Below, piece after piece: positions 35,796 to 42,241 of a stretch of 42,241 bases of DNA (the stretch's first letter is position 1; every line of letters begins with the position of its first letter). The DNA comes from Candidatus Aenigmatarchaeota archaeon. GTDB lineage: Archaea > EX4484-52. The position numbers and the translations under genes were made by a program. The stretch is from positions 1 through 42,241 of the forward strand of contig JAGLPV010000001.1 in assembly GCA_023137195.1 (NCBI GenBank). Reading direction: 5' to 3'. The notes under the pieces were generated by a model, which ran no database searches, was not told the origin of the DNA, and saw only the letters and a program-made list of their open reading frames with translations.

Positions 35796-36296
35796 TCAGA
35801 TAATATTTTTGATAATATCTTCTCCGTCAATATCCTCTAGATATTTAGAAACGGTGTTTGGGACAAGATTTTTCCATTCTTTTTCATCTAATATTTTCTC
35901 TCTTATTTTTGTTGAGTTAATATTTTGAAATAGTTCTATATCTACAACTTTGTATTTTTTTAGAAGAAAAAGTTTTTTTACAAGGGCGTTTCCTGTGTAG
36001 ATTACATCAAATTTCGGGCATAAGGACTCTACGTGCCTCACCCATAAGTCATTGTTATTTATGTCCGGGATGGCGATGATTTCATACTTGTTTTTTTCTA
36101 TATGTTCATCTCCAAGAGTGAGTTGAATCATCTTTTTTCTTTGCTTGTATGAGAAAGGGTTGTTTATTGTTCCCTGCTCCTGGCTGCTGCCGATTGCAAT
36201 AATGACTTTTTCACATTCATCCAATGCTCTTTGGATATCTTTTAAATGCCCCTTGTGAAATGGCTGGAACCTTCCGATAAAAAATGCAACAGCCAT
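35796..36296 (-). CDS. nadM: Archaeal-type nicotinamide-nucleotide adenylyltransferase
   Basis: A 166-residue nucleotidyltransferase. GRFQPFHKGH (8-17) is the HxGH signature in the archaeal form, and NSTKIRE near residue 127 is the ISTSK-like motif; both bind ATP. The enzyme adenylates NMN (or nicotinate mononucleotide) to NAD (or its deamido form), a step shared by de novo and salvage routes. Length equals that of Methanocaldococcus NadM. Its ATG lies one base after the nadE stop, so it is the last gene of the nadX-nadE-nadM operon. Confidence 0.95.
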   Translation of the reverse strand: MAVAFFIGRFQPFHKGHLKDIQRALDECEKVIIAIGSSQEQGTINNPFSYKQRKKMIQLTLGDEHIEKNKYEIIAIPDINNNDLWVRHVESLCPKFDVIYTGNALVKKLFLLKKYKVVDIELFQNINSTKIREKILDEKEWKNLVPNTVSKYLEDIDGEDIIKNII

Positions 36297-36297
36297 A

Positions 36298-37092
36298 TTA
36301 TATTTTTAAAACAGGAATTGGATTGATTTTATGGGCGTTTTTCTTCATTTTATCTTCTATATTTTCAATTGTTTTTTGCTCGATGCATAAATTTTCAGAT
36401 ATTTCTTTTTTGCTCATTTTATTTTCCATGCAATAAAGGATTTTGTCCAGTAGCTCGTAAGTGATTCCCATCTCCTCCTCGTCGGTTTGTTTTTCCCATA
36501 AATTTGCGCTTGGCGGCTTTTCAATTATCCTGTCGATTACGCCGAGGTGCTTTGCCAATGTCCGAACCTGTGTTTTGTAAAGGTCTCCTATGGGGAGGAT
36601 GTCGACGCCGCCATCCCCGTTTTTTGTAAAATAACCTATGTCGAGTTCAGATTTGTTTCCTGTCCCGCAGACGATTAGATTGTTTTTGTGCGCAAAATCG
36701 CGTAGCAATATCATTCTTATTCTGGCGGAAATATTTCCCATGCCGACTTTATCGTCTGAAAAACCTTTTTTCTTTATTTCTCTGGAAATGTCGTCGATTT
36801 CAACAATAGAATATTTGATGTCCAGAGCATCTGCGGTTTTAATAGCATCATCAATGTCTTCTGCTTGGGTTGTAGCAGAGGGTAAGATTAATCCAAATGT
36901 TTTTTTGTTTCCTAATGCTTTTGTGCAAAGGTGAGCGCATACAGCGGAGTCAATACCTCCTGAGAGTCCGACAACAGCACCAGAAACATTTTTGGTCTGT
37001 TCCTGTATAAATTTGATTATCTTTTTTTCAATCAAGTCTGGTTGTATTTCAAGATTTAGATTAATATTTTTGTCTGCCATAGAAAATATCAT
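36298..37092 (-). CDS. nadE: Ammonia-dependent NAD synthetase
   Basis: A 264-residue ATP-pyrophosphatase that amidates deamido-NAD to NAD with ammonia. SGGIDSA (44-50) is the PP-loop, GTGNKSELDIGYFTKNGDGG the conserved substrate-binding stretch and KPPSANLW a late conserved loop. No glutaminase domain is present, as in the short ammonia-dependent form. The ATG at 37092 overlaps the nadX stop as ATGA, which favours translational coupling and this start over the internal ATG at 37080. It joins nadX upstream and nadM downstream. Confidence 0.95.
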   Translation of the reverse strand: MIFSMADKNINLNLEIQPDLIEKKIIKFIQEQTKNVSGAVVGLSGGIDSAVCAHLCTKALGNKKTFGLILPSATTQAEDIDDAIKTADALDIKYSIVEIDDISREIKKKGFSDDKVGMGNISARIRMILLRDFAHKNNLIVCGTGNKSELDIGYFTKNGDGGVDILPIGDLYKTQVRTLAKHLGVIDRIIEKPPSANLWEKQTDEEEMGITYELLDKILYCMENKMSKKEISENLCIEQKTIENIEDKMKKNAHKINPIPVLKI

Positions 37093-37892
37093 GTCCCTAT
37101 TTTTATATTTTTAATTATTTCTTTTATTTTTGCTATTCCTGATAGCGCCGCAAGATAGCTTGTTTTTGGATTGTCAGGGCAGGGGATGTTCTTTGTAATT
37201 GTTGTAATCTCCCCGAAATCGCCGGTTATTTTTAGTTCGTGGCAATTGACTTTTGAGTTTGGGTCTGCTATGATTTTTACTTTTGTTTTGGAAGGACCGA
37301 TTCCTGCCAGGCAAATGGTTGCAGATACATTTATGTTCTTTGGAAAAGCAGAGACGGCATCAAATACATTGCCCTCGAAAACCACGGTCTTTTCGCTGAT
37401 TTTATTCAAGTCAATGTTATTTTCGACAATGTATGGTGCGTCTTTAAGACCGCCGACAGGTTTTGTTGTTGTAAGGGTAACTGAGTCAATGTTGCAATTA
37501 TTTGCGGCTTTTAGCGCGTCAATTCCTGCAACAGCGCCGGATGGAATGTGGACGTTTACTTTTTCTTTTTTTGCTAATTCCAGCAAGTCCATGTTGTCTA
37601 TGAGTCCACCGACACTCATTATGAGAATGTCTGTGTGTTTTTTTATGCATGAATCCAGTATTTGCCGGACTGCATTTTTAGAGGATGTCTCAATTACGAG
37701 GTCTGAGGAGGTTATTAATTCTTCTAAGGGTGTGATTTTAGGGGTGTGCGTTAGTGAAGAGCATAATTCCTGTGCTTTTTGTTCTTCGACGTCATTTAGA
37801 GCAATTACGTTTATGTCTTCGTCTTTGTCAAAGGAGTTTGCAAGAATCGTGCCGATTGCACCGCATCCGATGATGCCTATTTTTAATTGCAT
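37089..37892 (-). CDS. nadX: L-aspartate dehydrogenase
   Basis: A 267-residue NAD(P)-dependent enzyme that turns aspartate into iminoaspartate, the first step of quinolinate synthesis, in place of the oxidase NadB. GCGAIG (9-14) is the Rossmann dinucleotide motif. HIPSGAVAGIDALKAA and NINVSATICLAGIG, followed by IADPNS, are typical of the family. Using a dehydrogenase rather than an oxygen-dependent oxidase suits an anaerobe. It heads the operon with nadE and nadM; nadA (quinolinate synthase) is not in the window, and nadC lies near the right edge in the same direction. Confidence 0.94.
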   Translation of the reverse strand: MQLKIGIIGCGAIGTILANSFDKDEDINVIALNDVEEQKAQELCSSLTHTPKITPLEELITSSDLVIETSSKNAVRQILDSCIKKHTDILIMSVGGLIDNMDLLELAKKEKVNVHIPSGAVAGIDALKAANNCNIDSVTLTTTKPVGGLKDAPYIVENNIDLNKISEKTVVFEGNVFDAVSAFPKNINVSATICLAGIGPSKTKVKIIADPNSKVNCHELKITGDFGEITTITKNIPCPDNPKTSYLAALSGIAKIKEIIKNIKIGT

Positions 37893-37980
37893 GTTATTTT
37901 GCAGTTCTAAAGCTTAAAAATATGTTGCATTTTGTGGAGTTGTGTAAAAACGTATATGTTTGTATAATGTAAAAATGTTG

Positions 37981-38020
37981 GCGTTCTATCCTATAAGCGA
38001 AGCAACAAAGAACTACCTGG
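37981..38020. repeat. Isolated GCGAAGC mini-hairpin near the second defence locus
   Basis: GCGAAGC (37997-38003) lies inside a weak outer stem of GTTCT (37983-37987) and AGAAC (38009-38013), in the 203-base gap between nadX and the AbiL-like pair. It resembles the hairpin units around the Hhe gene, but a single seven-base match is weak evidence. Confidence 0.3.
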
Positions 38021-38095
38021 GTTTCTCCCAATTGAAGAGAGACTAACATAAGGGCATTTTTGTTTTTGAACTTTTTCTTCTTATTTTAAAATTAA

Positions 38096-38578
38096 TTATA
38101 ATTTTTCTTCAAACAATTCTAATAATAAATCATAAATGGATTTAAAATCTTTAAACTGATTTGGTTTTTTTAAATGTTTAACATAATCATAATCAAGGTT
38201 TCTTAGCTCCTCAACCAAATATCTACTTAACTTTGGTTTCTTGTCACGATAAGAAGGATTTGTTTTATGACATCTTAAAAAATCTTCAAAATCTTCTTCA
38301 CTAAAATATATTTGTTCTTTATACTTTTCTATTTTTTCAGTTATCTTTTTTTGACCTAGTTCAAAAGTATCGGAATCGTAAACATATATGGTCATAGAAT
38401 CAATTCCTAATCTTTCAAATTTTGTAATTGCATTGTTTAAATCATTCTCATTAGAATTAGGTTTTAATACATAATTTTCAGATATATGTTTGTTACCTTT
38501 TAATGCTTCAAAATAATTTTTTTCAGAATCTCCCTCACAATATATGAAGATTGCCTTTTTAATCTTCTTTGTATACAC
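38096..38578 (-). CDS. RloB/AbiLii-like TOPRIM-type protein
   Basis: A 160-residue protein with FIYCEGDSEKNYFEAL (11-26) and, after a helix-rich segment, TIYVYDSDTFELGQ (63-76). The conserved E15 and D68/D70 resemble the acidic residues of TOPRIM-like nuclease folds in the RloB family. RloB partners with an AAA ATPase in two-gene defence loci (AbiL-like; distantly reminiscent of OLD and PARIS systems), where the TOPRIM protein is the presumed effector. Translation starts at a GTG: AGGAGGAG (38585-38592 on the minus strand) lies six bases upstream, inside the end of the ATPase gene, which it overlaps by 20 bases. This is the strongest ribosome-binding site seen in the window. Confidence 0.75.
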   Translation of the reverse strand: MYTKKIKKAIFIYCEGDSEKNYFEALKGNKHISENYVLKPNSNENDLNNAITKFERLGIDSMTIYVYDSDTFELGQKKITEKIEKYKEQIYFSEEDFEDFLRCHKTNPSYRDKKPKLSRYLVEELRNLDYDYVKHLKKPNQFKDFKSIYDLLLELFEEKL

Positions 38579-39752
38579 TTGGAACTCCTCCTAAAACGCC
38601 TTCTTTATAATAATCGCCATAATTTTTATTGATTTTTGTATTATCTCTGACAATACTATGAAGAATTACAATTTCACTTGTTGAATCTTTTTTATCAATA
38701 ATATTTATCTGGTCACTTCTTAAATAATTTAAAATCTCAGGTTGATGAGTTGTAAATATTAATTGTGAGTTAGTTTTATTATTTGCAAAGTAATTTATGA
38801 TAAATTCTACGATTTCAATATTGAATGAATTTTCAATTTCATCATACAATATTATTGAATCTTTTGATAGCTTTAGTAAATTATAAAAGATTAAAATGAA
38901 TTTTTGAGTTCCACTTGACTCTGCAATGAAATTTATTTTCAAATCTTTATTCTTATGTTTATGTATTAATAATAAATTCATAACATCTTCTTCTTCAATA
39001 TTTTCTCTTGTAATTGAATCCTCTTTTATAGTGATTGAAGTAATATTCTTCATTTTTCCTTTTACTAATTCTAAATCATGTATTGAAAAATCTGCAAAAG
39101 ATAATTTATCTAATAAATTTTCTTTTAATTTATTATCATTTAATAGAGAAAAGTCAATCGGATTTCTAAATAAATTATTGATAGTAAATATTTTAGTAAA
39201 AAAATCAAATACTGGTTTTAATGCCTTTGAATTCATTTGAACTGCTCTTGATAACATTAAAGTTTGAGGAATTACACTTGTTGATATTAATTTTAATTCT
39301 TTTTCATACTTTTCATTAAATTTAAATTCTTGTTTTTCCCTTGCAAATACTTCTGTTGGTTTTTGTGTATCGTATGCCTTAAGATATTCCTTAATTATTT
39401 TTTCATTAGTGTATGAAAAACCATAAATATATTTTTTATTCTCTGATATGAAAGTTATCTCAAATTCAGTAGGTTTACCAATTTCAGTTAAAAAAGGATT
39501 ATGTCTAATAGTAGTATTCACATTATGATTTTGAGAATTTAAAACCATCTTTTTCATAAAATCTAAACTCTCAATTAATGAAGTTTTACCAGAACCATTT
39601 ACTCCAACTAATCCTGTTACATTTAAAATATCAAGATTATTGATCGTGTTAATGAACTTATTTCCACTTTTTTCTTTTGATTTTTTAGTGAAATCAAGAG
39701 TTTGCTCATTTTTATATGAATTATAGTTTTTTAGTTTGAAATTAATTATCAT
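38559..39752 (-). CDS. AAA ATPase of an AbiL-like (RloA/AbiLi) defence pair
   Basis: A 397-residue ABC-type ATPase of the AAA_15/AAA_21 group. It starts with INFKLKNYNSYKNEQTLDF, typical of OLD-like ATPases. Walker A is GVNGSGKT (50-57); a signature-like ESSGTQKF is followed by Walker B IILYDEIENS; LIFTTHQPEIL supplies the switch region. A helical insertion of about 150 residues sits between the two halves. With the downstream RloB-like gene it forms an abortive-infection-like module: the ATPase would sense phage and license the TOPRIM protein. A TATA-like CTTATAAAT 25 bases before the ATG fits leaderless expression. Its AT content is higher than that of the neighbouring NAD genes, in line with acquisition. 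Confidence 0.82.
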   Translation of the reverse strand: MIINFKLKNYNSYKNEQTLDFTKKSKEKSGNKFINTINNLDILNVTGLVGVNGSGKTSLIESLDFMKKMVLNSQNHNVNTTIRHNPFLTEIGKPTEFEITFISENKKYIYGFSYTNEKIIKEYLKAYDTQKPTEVFAREKQEFKFNEKYEKELKLISTSVIPQTLMLSRAVQMNSKALKPVFDFFTKIFTINNLFRNPIDFSLLNDNKLKENLLDKLSFADFSIHDLELVKGKMKNITSITIKEDSITRENIEEEDVMNLLLIHKHKNKDLKINFIAESSGTQKFILIFYNLLKLSKDSIILYDEIENSFNIEIVEFIINYFANNKTNSQLIFTTHQPEILNYLRSDQINIIDKKDSTSEIVILHSIVRDNTKINKNYGDYYKEGVLGGVPSVYKED

Positions 39753-40008
39753 AAGCCCATAAAGAATTAAATACTTATAAATCTATCGTCTATTTCTACA
39801 TTTTCTATTAATTTTTTAAAGAAAACAAGAAATTAACCTTTCTTAAATAAAGATTTATTTAAACCTTTTCATTAAAAATCGAAAAAATTTGATTTGGCGT
39901 AAGTTTAGGAACCCATATAATATCAACACAAATGTAATTAGTAATACTTTCTATAAAAACATCAACCCTGTGTTATCCCGATTTAATTTCCCCCCTCAAA
40001 TCGAATAC

Positions 40009-40160
40009 ATGTGGAAATTAAATCAAAAGAAAATCAAGTGGATAATAAGACCAAAAATAAACGGCATGAAAAACGTAAATATAGCACAAAGCCAAAATAT
40101 CAGCACCGGAAGAGTAAAACAATTATACTTAGAATACAAAAAAAACAGGCATCATACTAG
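40009..40160 (+). pseudogene. Transposase/integrase remnant (HTH domain only)
   Basis: The frame MWKLNQKKIKWIIRPKING continues with NVNIAQSQNISTGRVKQLYL, an HTH of the sort that starts archaeal transposases carrying an rve integrase domain (IS481-like). After about 50 residues the sequence loses any likeness and runs into the end of the DUF4236 gene; no DDE domain remains. It is probably debris of an insertion element and marks this stretch as a site of past insertion. Bases 39753-40008 before it hold no gene beyond the promoter of the ATPase. Confidence 0.5.
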
Positions 40161-40208
40161 TATTAAATGGGCGAATGTCTGTAGTCCAAAACACATTATT
40201 TATGCGTG

Positions 40209-41336
40209 TTATTTTATAATTTTTCCTGCTTTTTTTATTATATCTTTATAAATCGAAAACTCATCAGAAAATTGCTCAGATGCTTCGTAATTACTAAATT
40301 GATATTCTTCATTTACACCAGTACTTGTACTTATAGTTATTGTTCCATATCTCACAATTGGAATTTCATGGTTACCTTTAAACCTTTTGTCAGGAGTTCC
40401 ATTTTTATTAACTTTTAACCATGTTTTATCTATGATTTTGGTATCATCAGGTACTTTATCTTGTTCCACAAAGTTTGTTTCGCTGAAATTAAATTCCAAT
40501 TCATTTAAACCGATAACACCAAAATCATTCTTGCCTTGCATAACTATAAAATTGGGATAAAAATATAGATCAGCACCATTTGCATTTTTTAAATACAAAG
40601 CTTTATTTTGATACTTAATATCATCTAAATCTTTAAAATCAAATTGTATCTCTGTTCTTAGAATGGCAGTCGAAGCAGCTGAGCGGGTAGCTATTCTGTC
40701 TTGCTCTTCTGCTCTCGTAATATCCCAAATTTTTTGAGAAGTTGTTAGTTTTTTAAAAGCTTCATATGCCGCTTCATATTTAGTCCTAAATTCCTTGTCA
40801 AATTCAACATCAAGTTTTACATAAGAATTATTTTTTTGTTCTTCCAACTCAATTATTGCATTCTTTTGTTTTTGTATGTTGCTCTTAAATTCATTTGTTA
40901 AATTTTTAGCTATAAAACCAAATATTAAGCCATAAATTACGAATAATTTAATTTTAGAAAAAAATAAATTTTTTTTAATTTTCTTAATATCTTTTTCAAG
41001 TTGTTTCCTTTGGTTATGAGCTTCAATTATAGATTTCTTGATGCCTTCCATGTCTTGGCTGGTAATTTTTTCAGGCTCAACACTAAAAATATTATCCTGT
41101 TTTTTAGGTATACTTTTTATTAGTGGCACTTCATTATATTGTTTTGTATCGGATGATATTTTTTGCCTTTTATGAATACCCGTCCCCAAAATCCTCGTAT
41201 TTAAGTAAGTGCCTTTTTTACCAAATGTTAAATTTACGCCTCTAATTCCTATCGAAGTGCTAATACCACTTTTACTTAAATTTAAACGTACGCCAGGAAT
41301 AATTTTAATTCTTCTTCTAAAGCTCCATAAAGACAT
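40209..41336 (-). CDS. DUF4236 protein with one membrane helix
   Basis: A 375-residue protein. Residues 1-56 are DUF4236: FRRRIKIIPGVRLNLSKSGI, then GVNLTFGKKGTYLNTRILGTG. This small beta domain is common in bacteria and mobile regions and its function is unknown. A coiled segment, a hydrophobic stretch (FVIYGLIFGFIAKNLT, about 131-146) and a second coil follow. The C-terminal half (about 200-375) resembles a ligand- or lipid-binding beta domain, with YPNFIVMQGKNDFGVIGLNE. A TTTAAAAG element about 22 bases upstream supports the start. It lies in the accessory stretch between the AbiL-like pair and nadC, so it may have arrived with them. Confidence 0.75.
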   Translation of the reverse strand: MSLWSFRRRIKIIPGVRLNLSKSGISTSIGIRGVNLTFGKKGTYLNTRILGTGIHKRQKISSDTKQYNEVPLIKSIPKKQDNIFSVEPEKITSQDMEGIKKSIIEAHNQRKQLEKDIKKIKKNLFFSKIKLFVIYGLIFGFIAKNLTNEFKSNIQKQKNAIIELEEQKNNSYVKLDVEFDKEFRTKYEAAYEAFKKLTTSQKIWDITRAEEQDRIATRSAASTAILRTEIQFDFKDLDDIKYQNKALYLKNANGADLYFYPNFIVMQGKNDFGVIGLNELEFNFSETNFVEQDKVPDDTKIIDKTWLKVNKNGTPDKRFKGNHEIPIVRYGTITISTSTGVNEEYQFSNYEASEQFSDEFSIYKDIIKKAGKIIK

Positions 41337-41469
41337 ATTAGTGTTTTTAAGTGTTTAAAAGTTTAATAAGTATGCTTAATTTACTACATTCTTACTGTTT
41401 TTAAAATCGTTTTCGGATTCGTCAGTTGGTGGAAGAGAAAACACATTATTTTCACCTCCAATCACTTGC

Positions 41470-42241
41470 TTACCTAAATTCCAACGAAAAATCAAACGCC
41501 TTTGCAGAATGAGTAATCGCCCCCACGGAAATAAAATCCACACCAGTCTCAGCCAGTTTACTAATATTTTCCAGCGTAACCCCCCCCGACACCTCAGTTT
41601 TTATTTTCCTATCAATCAACTTCACTGCCTTTTTTATTTTATCCAAACTCATGTTATCAAGCATAATAATATCGCACCCAACTTCAAGCACTTCTTTTAC
41701 CTCTTCAAGAGTTTCCACTTCAATCTCTATTTTCTTCTTACCTTCATGTTTTTTAGCAAGCATCAACGCATTTGTCACACTCCCTGCAATATTGATGTGA
41801 TTATCCTTTATCAAAATCATATCATAAAGCCCCATCCTATGGTTCTGCCCGCCGCCGCATTTGACCGCATATTTGTCTAGCTCTCTCATACAGGGAAGCG
41901 TCTTTCTCGTATCGAGGAGTATGGCTTTATCACCACATTTTTTTACAAATTCAGCAGTATATGTAGCAACACCGCTTGTTCTTTGCAGAAAATTCAATGC
42001 AACCCTCTCTGCCGCCAGTATCGCTTTTGCGCTCCCGTGGATTTTTGCTATTTTTTGGTCTTTCACTACTACATCGCCTTCTTTAACTAATTCTTTAAAA
42101 TCAATATTTGAATCAAGTTTGTGGAATGTTTTTTTTGCAATGTCCAGACCACAGACAACCCCTTTTTGGCGGGAAACAATGACAGCTTCGGTAATCTCAT
42201 CATTCTTGTTTAATATTGCCTCTGTGGTAATGTCACCACTC
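41470..42241 (-). CDS. nadC: Nicotinate-nucleotide pyrophosphorylase (quinolinate phosphoribosyltransferase), cut by window edge
   Basis: The frame is open to the right edge, with the initial 10-20 residues missing. Visible sequence starts SGDITTEAIL, the conserved N-terminal part, followed by RQKGVVCGL. The barrel contains LDTRKTLPCMRELDKYAVKCGGG (in part), HRMGLYDMILIKDNH, IEVETLEEV and IIMLDNMS, which bind quinolinate and PRPP. The enzyme makes nicotinate mononucleotide, linking aspartate-derived quinolinate to NadM and NadE. It ends at VGAITHSAKAFDFSLEF. It is in the same direction as the nadX operon but separated from it by accessory genes. Confidence 0.95.
   Translation of the reverse strand, partial: SGDITTEAILNKNDEITEAVIVSRQKGVVCGLDIAKKTFHKLDSNIDFKELVKEGDVVVKDQKIAKIHGSAKAILAAERVALNFLQRTSGVATYTAEFVKKCGDKAILLDTRKTLPCMRELDKYAVKCGGGQNHRMGLYDMILIKDNHINIAGSVTNALMLAKKHEGKKKIEIEVETLEEVKEVLEVGCDIIMLDNMSLDKIKKAVKLIDRKIKTEVSGGVTLENISKLAETGVDFISVGAITHSAKAFDFSLEFR

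Noticed and set aside
36700-36712. GCGTAGC within nadE
   Set aside because: It matches the mini-hairpin core but lies in conserved coding sequence without an extended stem, so it is probably chance.

Overview
The window reads as archaeal chromosome. It encodes an aRF1-type release factor (NIKS and GGQ motifs), an MJ-type S-layer protein, Rad50 with a zinc hook, an XPD-like iron-sulfur helicase, XerA, an archaeal NMN adenylyltransferase and a PGF-pre-PGF surface protease. AT-rich TATA boxes centred about 25 bases upstream of many ATGs point to mostly leaderless transcription. AT-rich, compact genes and an unusual metabolism suggest a DPANN-type or other uncultivated archaeon; the exact lineage cannot be fixed from here.

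Region 1 (1-6615) is an accessory defence island. It holds the start of a type I restriction methyltransferase gene (hsdM, running off the left edge), a 48-residue ribbon-helix-helix protein, and a 1602-residue DUF4011-helicase-nuclease-DUF3320 protein of the Hhe type. The last two are bracketed by related 160-bp repeats built from tiny hairpins with GNA loops (GAA, GTA, GCA). Larger palindromes with matching outer arms lie on both sides, one of them just upstream of xerA.

Region 2 (6616-10788) carries xerA and a two-gene [FeFe]-hydrogenase: a NuoE-NuoF fusion and a catalytic subunit with complete H-cluster motifs but without the cysteines of the His-ligated cluster.

Region 3 (10792-26037) is mostly envelope: a five-helix DUF2330-like protein, a pilin-like protein, BatD-like and acidic membrane proteins, a SpoIIM-family protein, and a 2092-residue subtilase/beta-helix surface protein. 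An XPD-family helicase and two small membrane proteins sit among them.

Region 4 (26155-35793) holds tRNA-Arg(TCT), a small coiled-coil protein, aRF1, the S-layer gene with a strong promoter and terminator, Rad50, an HTH-ACT protein, a stand-alone NrdD C-terminal stub and an M24 peptidase.

Region 5 (35796-42241) is NAD biosynthesis: a tight nadX-nadE-nadM operon (aspartate dehydrogenase, NAD synthetase, NMN adenylyltransferase) and, about 3.6 kb away, nadC running off the right edge. Between them lie an AbiL-like ATPase/RloB defence pair, a transposase remnant and a DUF4236 protein. The window thus has two accessory defence patches set into housekeeping and envelope genes.
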